Shown here: positions 10,589-20,818 of the stretch, one piece after another
Layout: every line of letters begins with the position of its first letter
Position numbering within the stretch: position 1 is the stretch's first letter
NCBI RefSeq assembly: GCF_033118175.1
Contig: NC_083692.1
Span: 14,443,501 to 14,507,500 of the forward strand
DNA: 64,000 bases
Reading direction: 5' to 3'
Origin: Dama dama
Taxonomy: Eukaryota > Chordata > Mammalia > Artiodactyla > Cervidae
Translations under genes and position numbers: made by a program
Notes under the pieces: generated by a model
Database searches by the model: none
The model's input: only the letters and a program-made list of their open reading frames with translations
Told to the model about the DNA's origin: nothing

Positions 10589-11280
10589 CACTCATATACT
10601 CAAACACTGGTGAGGTACAACTTATGTTTCTTTTTTAAAAGAACAGTCCTTTTAAAGACAGTACTCAGTAGCTGAACTGAGAAATAAGTTTAAGGTCATG
10701 ACGGGAAAAGAAGGCTGATCACTCCTCAGTGTTTAAAAACTCACATCCGGCCAGACGTTTCCAAACTTTAGTGAAGGTTTAAGATTTAATTATCCTTATT
10801 TCAAGCCTACAGTATCTACTCTCAAAGTCAGCTTATACATTTTGGTGACCTTTCTCACACTGGGCTTTGTAAATCCATGTGGTTATTATTTGACATTATA
10901 GACTCATGCCAAGCCAAATACCTTGCATAAAATATAGGATCCAGCCTTCTGACCCTTCAGGATTTGCATGTTCAAACACAAAAGCAAGCAGATTCTGGCT
11001 CCACTGTTTAAACTATATGAGAACATAAAACTGAGAAATGCTAGGAAATTTACCAATATCTTTTTATTTCCTAAGGGGAAATGGGTATTAGTGAAGAAGA
11101 AACAATGGCTTGCACACTTGTATATGCTATTATCCCATCTGAAAAGGTGTCAATCAGCTAATATGGTCTACATTAAGTACATACTCAAAATATCTAATTG
11201 CAAAGATTTTAACAATTAGTTATTGTAAAGACTTTAAGCCTAGATTCTACTCTTCAGCCCATCAAAATGTCAACTGGTCT
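10589..11280. other. AT-rich unique sequence
   Basis: A lysine-rich 83-codon frame at 10968-11219 reflects the A-rich composition and is not recognised as a protein. No repeat is named here. Confidence 0.4.
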
Positions 11281-11375
11281 TACGGCTGAGTCTCTCTGCT
11301 GTTCACTTGAAACTATCACAACATTGTTCATCGGCTACACCCCAATACAAAATAGTTTTGATGTTAAAAAAATTT
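11281..11375 (+). mobile_element. L1 LINE 3' terminal fragment
   Basis: The terminal L1 phrase 'acggctgagtctctctgct', 'acttgaaactatcacaacat' and 'acaccccaatacaaaatag' is followed by an A-rich tail. Only about 90 bp survive. Confidence 0.75.
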
Positions 11376-12494
11376 ATAAAAAATTTTTAAATGTTAACTG
11401 ATCTTTGCTTCCTCCTGTGAGGGGCAACACACATGACCAATTTAAATGAAACCTAAGTATGTCATCAGTATCATCACAGGATGATGGCTTTACTCACCCA
11501 GAATATCTTATTTAAAGCAAATACATTATGTTGTGACAAGTACAGAGATTTGAAAATTAAAAACCTGCATTTTAGACCAGGTCTGAGGTTAATGTAACAT
11601 GATAGAGAAAATTTTGTTCATTGTAAGTGCCCTGAAAAAGTTTTAAATTTGTTTGGGAAACAGGTTGGAGTGGAGGACGAGTGCACTGGGGCGGCCTGAA
11701 GCTGGGTGGGCTCCTTCCATCTGAAACAAGAGGAAGAATGTTTCTGGTGTTTTGGAGAAGACGGGCTCAGAAGGAGAGACCAGGAAAGAGGCTAGGGGTG
11801 GGACTCAAAAGTGATGCTCAGAAGACCACGTTTGGGGAGCTGCGGTCAGGCTCACCAAACCTCCTAGGGTCAGACTGGCCCCAGCTAACATCTAGCTTAC
11901 ACTTACCACTTAGTCTCTGTCAGCTTCATGAAAATGGGAGAGGGCGTTAAGTTAATTATCTCTAAGCTTACTTCAAGCTCAAAGATCTTAAAATTGTGTC
12001 TATTTAGCTACGGTACCAGGAGCACAGAGCCCAGTCTACAAAGAAATCAAATTCTGAAATCATCAAAATCAGGCCTTCCATTGCATATGGAATGGCACAC
12101 CTCAAGTAAAATTCAACAAGCACCAATTATTTAGGTGCTTACAACAGCAGTAATAACCAATGTGGGCATCTTTGGCGCAAGGTTGGTGACATCCTGTCAT
12201 CATCAGTGTTCCTCCTCGAGAGACCTTGGCAAGTTGTGCTGCCAACTATTCTCAAATTCTAAAATATGAGAAAAACGGGCTTCCTATTTTCTTCCTTCAG
12301 TACATTTTGCCAACCAATAGGCATTTCGAAGAGAGTGAGTAGAAAACACTCATGGAATTCCAGGTGCCTATCCCACTTTGCCTGAAGAAACCCAAGGACA
12401 GAAGCAGGTGTCTCTCTTCTGTTTGGAAACTTCTCATTCCCACTGTCTACCCCGGCCCCACCCCTGGCCCCCTTCTTTTTGGCCTGATGCAGGA
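11376..12494. other. Unique sequence, nothing recognised
   Basis: No repeat was recognised over 1.1 kb. An 89-codon frame at 11681-11950 has no family signature or clear splice sites. Confidence 0.4.
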
Positions 12495-13085
12495 AACTGT
12501 CAGTAGGATGAGAGTCATTTGGCGGTGACTACAACAAACAACTGTGCATTTTATAACAGTCCATTAGCGCAAAGCTCTTAACGAAAATGAAAGCCATTAA
12601 TGAAGCCAAAAGGCAGTGGAAGCCTCCATTCTGGAGAGGGCAATTAGACAGGAGGGGAGGGAGGGAAAAAATAAATACAAATCCGAAACAAGGTACTCTG
12701 TGATCAAGCTTTGCACGTGATGTAAGCACGACAAATCAGCCAATTTATTTCCTGCCTTTTTAAAGAGACATCTACAAACATTGAAAACTGTCATCATCCC
12801 AGCACCCGCCCCTTCCCCCAGGCTGTCAAATGATTCAATCTCGAAATTTCAGATCCACTGGCACTTTCAAAATATAAACAGCAAGTGGGATTTTTTAACT
12901 CCGAGAAGGTTTCCCTGAAGAGTGCCATGATTTAGAGCAAAGTGAGTCACGAAAGTGAACTTTGTAATTACTATATTATTTTTATAACTCCTCTGAATCA
13001 GAAGCTCTCTTATTTTAACACACTGCAGACAAAGGCAAAGATTGCGGGAGAATAGGCCTCTGCCAAACACACTGTTTTTGAGTGG
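12495..13085. promoter_or_regulatory. Repeat-free block, candidate conserved non-coding element
   Basis: About 590 bp lack any recognisable transposon while flanking DNA contains many. The block is moderately AT-rich with homeodomain-like TAAT cores ('gccattaatgaag', 'tttgtaattact'). Overlapping minus-strand frames at 12529-13070 are short and unsplit by splice signals, so coding is unlikely. Function is inferred from repeat exclusion and motif texture only; conservation could not be tested. Confidence 0.3.
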
Positions 13086-13179
13086 GATATTTCCTGTGAA
13101 AAGACAGTCTCCAAAAGCTGTGCAGCTTCAGGGATGAGCACGGAAAAATCTCTGGTTTTCAGAGCTTGACCGGGTCAGG

Positions 13180-13610
13180 AGGTGCCGTCTTCTCCCCACC
13201 CTCTGCCCAGTCCCAGCTGCGCTTGCCCTGTAGCCCCAATTGGCACTTATAAGACAGTCCCTTGCCTTATGTACCCATGGGCTCCTCAACTAGACCATAA
13301 GCAGTCTGAGAGCGAGGTCACCATTGTATATGCAGGTAGGACATTATGCCCCTTTGCCCAGAGAGACTTACACACTTCCTGCTGGTGGCATCTTCGTCCC
13401 TGGGCATACCTCTACTTGGAATAAAATTACATATCTGGAAAGTTCCTGATATCAGCGTCCATCTCTGTATCCCTGGTGTTTAGCTTAACAACAGTTTACT
13501 TGGTATTACAGAATTTATGCTTCACGTCCAAACATAGCCCATTACTGTGCCTGTGCTGAGCACAAATATTTGGGGAATGAAGGACTAAACAAATGAATGA
13601 TCAAATTGAA
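13180..13610 (+). mobile_element. Probable L2 3' relic (weak)
   Basis: Parts read like the L2 tail, namely 'aagcagtctgagagcgaggtc', 'gtatccctggtgttta' and 'ttggggaatgaaggactaaac'. They are strongly diverged with unmatched text between, so the boundaries are approximate. Confidence 0.4.
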
Positions 13611-13720
13611 CAGGATGGTCATCTCCTCATTTGCATCAGCACTTCTTTTAATTCCCCAGAGCCAAGTTCTTATTTAATCGTTTTTTCCTTTTTGTGTAGT
13701 AATTATGTCAATCAAATTCT

Positions 13721-13772
13721 GTTGCATCAAATAGCTGAATATGATGCTGTGGTTAATGATGATTGATGCAAC
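13721..13772. promoter_or_regulatory. Paired inverted TGATGCAA-type motifs
   Basis: GTTGCATCAA (13721-13730) and TTGATGCAAC (13763-13772) are exact 10-bp inverted copies 32 nt apart. Each contains TGATGCAA, which matches the C/EBP-ATF composite (amino-acid response) consensus. The match is seen in the sequence; binding and function are inference. The surrounding 13611-13994 block has no recognised repeat. Confidence 0.4.
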
Positions 13773-14019
13773 GAAAGTCATCCTCCCCAGGGAATGTGAA
13801 GCAAATCTCCTCCCTGTTAGCTACCATCTGGGCACTTGGGTAAACTGCTGGAAAACCAAAGGGACCTCACCCTGAGAAACAGCTTCAACTAAGGAGTCAT
13901 TGTCTATTGGGCAAATAGTCAAAGAAGTCTCATGAGGATCTTTTTCTAGATTTCCTAGGAACCCCCATCCACACATCCCATGTGGTGGCTTTGTAATGCA
14001 TCAGCTTGTTTAGGCTGAA

Positions 14020-14605
14020 TGAACTATGTTTCCCAGAATTCCCTTTCTTGTATGTTTCCACATTGGGTGGGCCCCAGGGGAGCTTCTTGAGGGATCAGCA
14101 TGATGGAAGAACAGTGGTAACAGTGGTGGCAAATCTGTTGATCTGCCTCATTCACATGCAGCAGCACCAAAACTATAATTGCTCCTCCCTCCCCTTGGAC
14201 CCCCCTTCAGTGTCTCTGCCTCCTGATCCTCGGCAAGTATGTGTCTTCATTATAAAGAAGGGCCCCAGCTTTTACAGGATATCCACACCACTAACACCAG
14301 AGGTGACCAGAACCGACAGAGGTTTCAGACCATCCTCGTGGAACTCGTGCCGTGGGGGGCCAACCCACATTTGATCTCCCCTAAACCACTACTTACACCC
14401 ATATTCCCTTCCTGACTACCTGCCTGGTGGACTAAAAGCTCCATCAGACACAGTGACAGCCTCACACATGTAACCAGCTCCCACTAACTCTCGCATGATG
14501 CCAAATCCCTACAACAAACCCGTATGTGTGGAGATATATTTATCCATATATATGCTCCACCTCCTAGTGGTTCTGCATTTCTGGCTGAACCCTGACTGAT
14601 ACACC
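14020..14605 (+). mobile_element. Probable old LTR-like or other ancient repeat
   Basis: The block starts with 'aactatgtttcccagaattc' and ends with 'gctgaaccctgactgatac', phrases that bracket a widespread family of old mammalian repeats. No reading frame with viral-type domains is present: the 122-codon frame at 14006-14374 has no motif. Family assignment is tentative. Confidence 0.4.
14527..14560. repeat. Imperfect hairpin
   Basis: GTGGAG and CTCCAC (6 bp), then ATATAT pairs with ATATAT after a one-base bulge. The structure lies inside the putative ancient repeat. Confidence 0.55.
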
Positions 14606-14609
14606 CTGC

Positions 14610-15062
14610 TTCCTCTTTGGCCTCGTTCCTTACTGGCCTCCCCTCACTCATTTAGCTGCAGCCTTACTAGCATCCTTGATATTCTTCAAATACAATGACA
14701 ATGCTCCTACCTCAGGGCCTTTGCACCTCCCGTTCCCTCATTTTCAGCACCCTCCCCTCACCCGTCCGTGTGACTTGCGCTTCACGTGGTCCATGCCCCA
14801 TTCAGGCCTCCAGCTTCTCCAGCTGCTCCGTTTAAAACACTACAAGCCTTGCCCTCTTGGTGCCATCACTATATCCTGCTCCACTATTTTTCTCCAGAGC
14901 ACTTATCGCCACTTGATATACATTTTTCCTTTTGCTGCCTGCCTCCTCCACTATAATGGAAGTCTCATGAGAGTAGCAGTTTCTTGGCTCACTGTCCTAT
15001 GCCCAGTACCTAGAAGAGTAGAAAGCATGCAATAGATACTCCATGAATATTTGTTAAATGAA
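14610..15062 (+). mobile_element. L2 LINE 3' end
   Basis: A good L2 tail is recognised in order: 'ctacctcagggcctttgcac', 'ctccagagcacttatcgcc', 'ataatggaagtctcatgaga' and 'gcaatagatactccatgaat', ending in 'aaatgaataaat'. The overlapping 119-codon frame (14676-15035) is L2-derived or a chance frame. Confidence 0.75.
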
Positions 15063-15092
15063 TAAATCATTCAATCAATGAATCTACCAACC

Positions 15093-15113
15093 AAAAAAAA
15101 AAAAAAAAAAAAA
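15093..15113. repeat. Poly(A) tract
   Basis: A run of about 21 A residues shortly downstream of the L2 tail. Confidence 0.9.
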
Positions 15114-15548
15114 CCTTGCAATTGAAGAACAATAGGGTAATATGTTCAGTTCCAGCCTAGGATTTGAATTGTAAATAATAAAATAAGCAGGATACATAGC
15201 ATCTTCTGTTGGCTGCTGTGTTAATCAGCAAATGCAGCAGGAATTGCTGTGCACATCTCCTAAAAAGCCAAGGAGAGCTCTAGCCAGCCTTCTTAGGCTG
15301 ATCAAATTGCCAGCTATAGCCTCAGACACTGACCCCTTCTTCAGGTTATTTACTTCAACTCAGATTCCCTTTTCCCCCAGCAGGCAAACCTCTATAGATC
15401 CTTTCCCCACCATTCAAATATCACCTTTAGGCTGACAGTAGATTTTGATGATCTTAATTCTTTGCTTTTACCTGGCTTTGCCTTGGCTGTGTTACCTTTG
15501 TACTACGAACATAATTCTTCTATGCCTCATTTTGATATATTACTATTG
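15114..15548. other. Unique sequence, possibly with diverged L2 text
   Basis: The 15350-15435 part has an L2-like flavour ('aatatcacctttaggctgac'), too weak to call. Nothing else is recognised. Confidence 0.35.
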
Positions 15549-15550
15549 AT

Positions 15551-15573
15551 GACAATAACAACAACAACAACAA
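15551..15573. repeat. (AAC)n-type microsatellite
   Basis: An imperfect ACA repeat of about seven units adjoins the MIR. Confidence 0.8.
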
Positions 15574-15577
15574 TAAA

Positions 15578-15833
15578 ATAGCTAGCATTCACTGAGTGAT
15601 TAGTACCTGTCAGGTCATATACTGAGCACTCAGAATGCACTGGTTCATTTGATAAGGATAACAGCAACATGAGCTACATGCCAGGCATTCTTCTAAGTGC
15701 TTTAGATATATAAACTGATATAATGTTCACACTTCATAGGTAGGTGCTATGACTATGCTCCTTCTATAGGTAAGGAAACTGAGGCAAGGACAGGTTTTGT
15801 AACTTGCTCAAGGCAACACAGCTAGTAAGTAAA
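15578..15833 (-). mobile_element. MIR SINE, possibly two in tandem
   Basis: The antisense MIR order occurs with a doubled distal part: 'gctagcattcactgagtgat' and 'gtcatatactgagcactcag', then 'catgccaggcattcttctaa', 'aggtaaggaaactgaggc' and 'acacagctagtaagtaaat'. The doubling suggests two overlapping copies or an internal duplication. Confidence 0.7.
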
Positions 15834-15928
15834 TCCTTGTTTTTCACAACTGCACACACTGCCTTTCTCCTCCACTAGACCAAAGAAAGGATGGTACCAT
15901 CTTTGTGTACTCCCCACACCTAGAGTAT

Positions 15929-16132
15929 GGGCTTTCCAGGTGGCAGAGTGGTAAAGAATTGGCCTTCCAATGCAGGAGACGCAGGTTCCATCCCTGAATC
16001 GGGAAGATCGGTAGGGTAGGAAATGGCAACCCACTCCAGTATTCCTGCCTGAAAAAATCCCACAGACGGAAACGCCTGGTAGGCTGCAGTTCATGGGGCT
16101 GCAAAGAGTCTGGACACAACCGAGGACTACGC
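15929..16132 (+). mobile_element. Bov-tA SINE
   Basis: Sense copy with head 'gggctttccaggtggcagag' and 'ccaatgcaggagacgcaggt', core 'atggcaacccactccagtat', and 3' part 'ggggctgcaaagagtctgg'. Several substitutions suggest an older copy. It produces 97- and 166-codon spurious minus frames. Confidence 0.92.
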
Positions 16133-16847
16133 CACACCAGTCACAGCAGCATGCCTGGAGCAGCTGATGGCTCGGGGTCCGTGGACACTGAATAAACGTC
16201 AAGTGTAAGGGTGCAGCTTTGGAGTGGCTCTGCCTCCATCCACAGCTCCTCTGGGGACGCCTGGCCCCAGACTCCTCGCTCCTCCCTCCTGCCCTAGTTA
16301 CCCTCTCTTGCCCTGCACACACACACGTGCACCCTGCCTAGATGCATGGGCTTTTGTTCTTTTTCTTCCTTCTTATCAATTACTTCCTCTCCCTTGTCAA
16401 TCACCTGGATGACTCCCTCACAGCACCCTTCAATCTGTCACTTTCCGGTCCCCGAAGGATCCAAAAGTGAACGTGTTATTCTAGACAGAGCTCTGGCAAA
16501 CAAGACCGACTCCTTCTTTCGATTCACTCTTTCTATGGAGGAAGGCTCACACGTGTTGAGCCTGTGAAGCAGTGCCCTTTGAAGACTCACTCCTCTCTTG
16601 TCAGCCCCGATGTCAAGACGGGAAGCAGCCAAGCAGCCCCAAGTAAAAGCATGAAGTGGGACCGGGTTGGTGCAGATATGAGGGTTAGGCACGAGGACCC
16701 TTCAGCACCTCCATGGCAATACATCTCCTGATGACGTAACTTTGGTCAGCCCATCTTGCTATGGACTGACTGACTGTGTTCCCTTCCACAAAAATCATAG
16801 TCAGCCTTAACGCCCACGTGAGGACATTTGAAAGCAAGGCCTTTGGG
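16133..16847. other. Unique sequence, nothing recognised
   Basis: Three short frames (62-84 codons) overlap on opposite strands without family signatures. No repeats are named. Confidence 0.4.
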
Positions 16848-17046
16848 AGGTTCTCTGGTGGCTCAGATGATAAAGCGTCTGCCTACAATGCAGGAGAATT
16901 GGGTTCGATTCCTGGGTTGGGCAGATCCCCTGGAGAAGGAGATAGCAACCCACTCCAGTACATGGACGGAGGAGCCTGGTAGGCTACAGTCCATGGGGTC
17001 ACAAAGAGTCAGACATGACTTAGCAACTTCACTTCACTTCATTTCA
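16848..17046 (+). mobile_element. Bov-tA SINE
   Basis: Sense copy: 'aggttctctggtggctcaga', 'caatgcaggagaattgggtt', 'gcaacccactccagtacatg' and 'gggtcacaaagagtcagaca', ending in a short TTCAC-type repeat. A piece of the core ('ttcttgcctgg...') is deleted compared with other copies here. Confidence 0.93.
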
Positions 17047-17049
17047 CCT

Positions 17050-17297
17050 TTGAGAGGTTATTAATTCATGCGAGTAGAACCACTTTATGCAGAGACAGGA
17101 ATGATCTCTGTCGCTACCATGTGAAGACACAGCAAGAAGGCAGCCATCTGCAAGCCAGGAGAGTCCTCCCCAGGAACGGAATCGACTTGCACCTTGATCT
17201 TGGACTTCCCCGTCTTCAGAATGTGAGACATAAATTTCTATTCTTTGAGCCACCCAGTTGATGGAATTTTATGATAGCAGCCCAAGCTAAGATAATG
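17050..17297 (+). mobile_element. MaLR-type (MLT1/MST-like) LTR fragment
   Basis: The 3' half of a MaLR LTR is readable: 'gctaccatgtgaagacacag', 'aagaaggcagccatctgcaa', 'accttgatcttggacttccc', 'tgagacataaatttctattc' and 'tgatagcagcccaagctaa'. MaLR elements are old, non-coding LTR retrotransposons related to ERVL. No internal region or second LTR is seen nearby. Confidence 0.75.
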
Positions 17298-17689
17298 CCC
17301 CATGAAAAATGTTGAATGGCTTCCTAAGGATGCTTCCTGTGGTTCAACAGAACTACTCAGTTCCTGCAGATGTGTATTTAGGCTGTCATCCAACACTCCT
17401 ACAGTCGGACAATTATTCCATGAGTAGGCTGACCAACCATCCTGGTTTGCCTAGGACTAAGGGGACAGGAGTTTCTGGGATCCAAGAAGCTCGGTGCTAA
17501 GAGTGTATGAGTCAGCTTACCCATGGGCAGCAACTGCTGGTAGCGATAGATCTGCAGAGTGATATGTGTTAAGAAAATATGCTTCAAACCTGGCAGCTTA
17601 AACAATACAAAGCCCAACTCACTTTGTATTTTTGTATAGACTCGTGGACTTTTTGAGCTAGAAGGGGCCTCAGAGATGGTCAGGTTCAT

Positions 17690-17762
17690 CCCCAGATGTT
17701 TGTAGATGTGAAAACAGGAACAAAGAGGTAAAGTGACTCATTCAAGGTCGCCTATAGCAGAG
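17690..17762 (-). mobile_element. MIR-like fragment
   Basis: 'gatgtgaaaacaggaacaaag' and 'ggtaaagtgactcattcaag' match the antisense MIR middle part. The upstream 17298-17689 stretch has no recognised repeat. Confidence 0.5.
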
Positions 17763-17764
17763 TT

Positions 17765-17884
17765 TTGGAGAAGGAAATGGCAACCCACTCCAGTATTCGT
17801 GCCTGCGGAATCCTGTGGACAGAGGAGCCCAGCAGGCTACAGTCCACGGGGTTGCAGGAGTCAGACATGACTGAGCGACTAAAC
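17765..17884 (+). mobile_element. Bov-A type SINE (core only)
   Basis: The copy begins at 'tggagaaggaaatggcaacc' and ends 'agacatgactgagcgactaa', followed by a CCA-rich tail. It lacks the tRNA-like head, as in a Bov-A monomer. Confidence 0.9.
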
Positions 17885-18154
17885 CACCACCACCACATCA
17901 GAGTTTGAAAAAAAATCTGGATGCCTCAACTTATGCTCTTTTTACTCTAAGCTCATCACGTCACAAAGGAAGGACGGGACTCAACCTGGCGGGTCATGGC
18001 TGTTAAAATACCCACCATGGCTCAGGTACCTTGCTGATCCCCAACATACCTCCTCTGTGAGCATGATTTAAGCACGTGTTCAGCCTAAATCATGGAAGGA
18101 TAAATCCCTGGACAGCTTAAGAGCTCCAGCTCTCATTCCTGTCCTGATGTTACT

Positions 18155-18156
18155 AG

Positions 18157-18197
<41 letters not shown>
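18155..18197. repeat. (TA)n(TG)n microsatellite
   Basis: A short TA run passes into about 15 TG units and ends at the left target site of the adjacent Bov-A2. It should be length-polymorphic. Confidence 0.95.
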
Positions 18198-18198
<1 letters not shown>

Positions 18199-18202
18199 TT
18201 TT

Positions 18203-18481
18203 TGGAGAAGGCAATGGCACCCCACTCCAGTACTCTTGCCTGGAAAATCCCATGGACGGAGAAGCCTGGTAGGCTACAGTCCATTGGGTCGCTACGAGTT
18301 GGACACGACTGAGCGACTTCACTTTCACTTTTCACTTTCACACATTGGAGAAGGAAATGGCAACCCACTCCAATGTTCTTGCCTTGAGAATCCCAGGGAC
18401 AGGGGAGCCTGGTGGGCTGCCGTCTATGGGGTCACACAGGGTCGGACACGACTGAGGTGACTTAGTAGTAGTAATAGTAGA
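18203..18481 (+). mobile_element. Bov-A2 dimeric SINE
   Basis: Two Bov-A units are joined by 'cacttttcactttcacac'. The first starts 'tggagaaggcaatggcaccc' and the second 'tggagaaggaaatggcaacc'. The tail is an imperfect (TAG)n. TGTATTTTT at 18194-18202 and again at 18482-18490 is a 9-bp target-site duplication, so the boundaries are well supported. Confidence 0.96.
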
Positions 18482-18490
18482 TGTATTTTT

Positions 18491-19374
18491 AACATTTGCA
18501 GATTGTCCTCTAGGAAATTCCCTCCACTTGTCCTTGCCTGCATCCGCCCCCATTTTTCCAGCCTGCATCACAGTGGCCTCCTGACCTTGACTGCCATCCC
18601 CTTATTCTGTGCTTCCTTCCACAAACCATCACGGTGACACCTCCCAATTTAGCATCATGTATGAACGTCATTACCAGGAGCTTAGTCGTTCTTCCAGATC
18701 ATTAAGTGTTGATGGCTAAATTGGGTCTTTTCACCTGACCCCATCATACCCAGAAAGCTATGGTTGTTTGTCACCATACCCCCGTTTCCCTCCCATCTCC
18801 CATCCAGTTCTCATTCTGAATGGCACAGCTTCCTCCCTGGCCAATTTGATTTAATTTCTCAGGCAAGATTTCAGGCCATTTCTCCTTTGAGTGATTTTAC
18901 TAAAATCTAGATATATTACATCCACTTCATACTTCTCACCTTCGAGAACTGGGACTTGCTTTTTTATACTGATCAAAATGTCCTGACATAATTTTTTCTT
19001 TTATAAATGCACTCTCTTCGCTTTTCTCTGTTTAACTGTCTTTGTAAATTGCCCACATTGGTTAAATCTCTTCATCTGATTTTGGTATTTATACTTGGGA
19101 ATGAAGGTGGATTTAAAGGGCAATGGTTACCCATTAACATGGCTTTTTCCTTTCTGAAAGCACAATTGTTCCAAGATGGCTACATTTTTTCCTTCCCTTC
19201 CCACTTTCTGGCAGGTCCATCTGTTAAGAGATTATGACTAGAAGGTCCCTCAGTCTGAGCTGATGCCGGGGCTACCTTATTATCCCAGACCCAAAGCAAT
19301 GACAGGCATATCCTGGATGCTCAGGGAATATCCATGCATATCATCTACATGCAGTGCGTGCAGTCCTTCCATAT
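18491..19374. other. Unique sequence, nothing recognised
   Basis: No repeat or family signature found. The 76-codon frame at 19007-19237 has no supporting context. Confidence 0.4.
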
Positions 19375-19478
19375 CCAGTCACTCACCATATCCTCACACA
19401 CATGCAGTGAGCTAGGTAGATATCATTATCCCCAGGGTACAGATGGCGAGACCGAGGTTCCAAGAGGTTAAAGCCAGC
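19375..19478 (-). mobile_element. MIR fragment
   Basis: Antisense MIR middle: 'gatatcattatccccagggt', 'gcgagaccgaggttccaag'. It abuts a sense MIR on its right. Confidence 0.6.
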
Positions 19479-19481
19479 AGA

Positions 19482-19625
19482 GCATAGTGGTTAAGTGTTC
19501 AGCGTTGGCAGAGACCTGAGATCCAACCCCACGTCCTGTTTTTCACTTGGCTGGTTCCCGTGAGCTGCTCTATTAACATCCCTGAACCTGTCCCCTCACT
19601 TGTATCCGGGATGGAGTGAGATCAT
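19482..19625 (+). mobile_element. MIR SINE 5' half
   Basis: The sense MIR head is well preserved: 'agagcatagtggttaagtgt', 'gatccaaccccacgtcctg' and 'cctgtcccctcacttgta'. Together with the preceding antisense copy it forms a head-to-head MIR pair. Confidence 0.7.
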
Positions 19626-20330
19626 GACCATAGAGCACTCAGTCTCTGGCATTTGACTGGCTAATCCCACATTTCTAGAATGTAATAGTCACAGTTGGCA
19701 AGTGAGGAGAGGCGACCACAGCCCAGGTCTTCAGCCAGTCCTGTGGCTCACACTGACCTCCAGGACCTCTCCATCGTAACCGTGGTAAGTGACACCCCAT
19801 TTGTGCCTACCACAGGCAAGGTCAGGGCCGACACACCTTACCCTTCTTCACCTTCACGGGCCTGGGGGATCCCCTCCCGGTCAGGAGAATGTTTGCACAG
19901 ATGAGGGGCCTGCCGCAGCTGACCACAGGCTCCTTCCAGTCTGGCCTCTCCCCTCCAGTCACAAAGGCTTCTCCATCGATCCATGCCCCTGCCGCAGTGT
20001 GGCTTTGGGAGGATTCAGACAATAAGTGATGACGATGCCATTTATAGTAACAACCCTCCTTTCCATTCACAGTGCACCTTATGGTCTATAAATTGCTCTC
20101 ATCTGATCTCCCAACAGACCAGGAGCAGGCAAGGCAGGGTCCTAATGGCCCTCTACAGACCAGGGTCCGGGTGTGCCTTATCCAGGTTACCCAGAGAGAA
20201 ACGCAGCCAGGATGCTAACCAGGGCTCCTGGGGCTCTGTGATGTGGGCTCACTCCATTCCTTTCTGACTTACCTCCTTCAGCGTTGCTTTTCTCTTTCAC
20301 CCCCACTCCCAGCTTCTGCATCCCCGAGGT
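19626..20330. other. GC-richer unique sequence
   Basis: Several frames of 69-94 codons overlap on both strands; none has a recognised domain. No repeat is named. Confidence 0.4.
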
Positions 20331-20406
20331 GAAGGACAGGGAAGCCTGTCGAGCTGCAGTTCATGGGGTGGCAAAGAGTCGGACACGACTGAGCGACTGA
20401 ACAACA
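20331..20406 (+). mobile_element. BovB LINE 3' terminal fragment
   Basis: 'gacagggaagcctgtcgagc', 'ttcatggggtggcaaagagt' and 'gagcgactgaaca' match the final ~75 bp of BovB, which Bov SINEs share in their 3' part. Confidence 0.8.
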
Positions 20407-20472
20407 AAGCCACCGTGCCTCGTCCTCTAGAAAAAAGGAAGTACTAAAGCTAAAGTACTAAATCTACTCTGT

Positions 20473-20516
20473 ACTGGGTTGGCCAAAACGTTCATTCCGA
20501 TTTTTCCGTAAGACAT
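20473..20516. mobile_element. Mariner-type DNA transposon end (fragment)
   Basis: 'tactgggttggccaaaacgt' and 'gatttttccgtaagaca' resemble one inverted end of ruminant mariner-like elements. The opposite end is not visible and a CHR-type SINE follows immediately. Confidence 0.6.
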
Positions 20517-20524
20517 TAGGTTGA

Positions 20525-20818
20525 GGGCTTCCCTGGTGGTAAAGAATCCGCTTGCCAGTGCTGGAGACACAGGTTCAATCTTTGGTCCAGGAAGATCTCA
20601 ACTAAGCCTGTGTGCCACAGTTATTGAGCCTGTGTCCAGAGCCAGGAGCCACAACGTCTGCAACAAGAGAACCCACCTCAATGAGAAGTCAGGGCACAGC
20701 ACCTAGAGAGTAGCCTCAACTAACGACAGCTAGAGAAAAGGCCATGTAGCAACGAAGACCCAGTACAGCTTAAGATGAATAAATAAATAAAATCTTAAAA
20801 ATTACTTAAAAAAAAAGA
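20525..20818 (+). mobile_element. CHR-type SINE
   Basis: The tRNA-like head 'gggcttccctggtggtaaag' is followed by the CHR body rather than the Bov core: 'ctaagcctgtgtgccacag', 'gcaacaagagaacccacctc' and 'gcaacgaagacccagtacag', then a (TAAA)n tail. AGACATTAGGTTGAG on the left and AGATGTTGGGCTGCG on the right (11 of 15 matching) may be a decayed target duplication. Confidence 0.85.
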
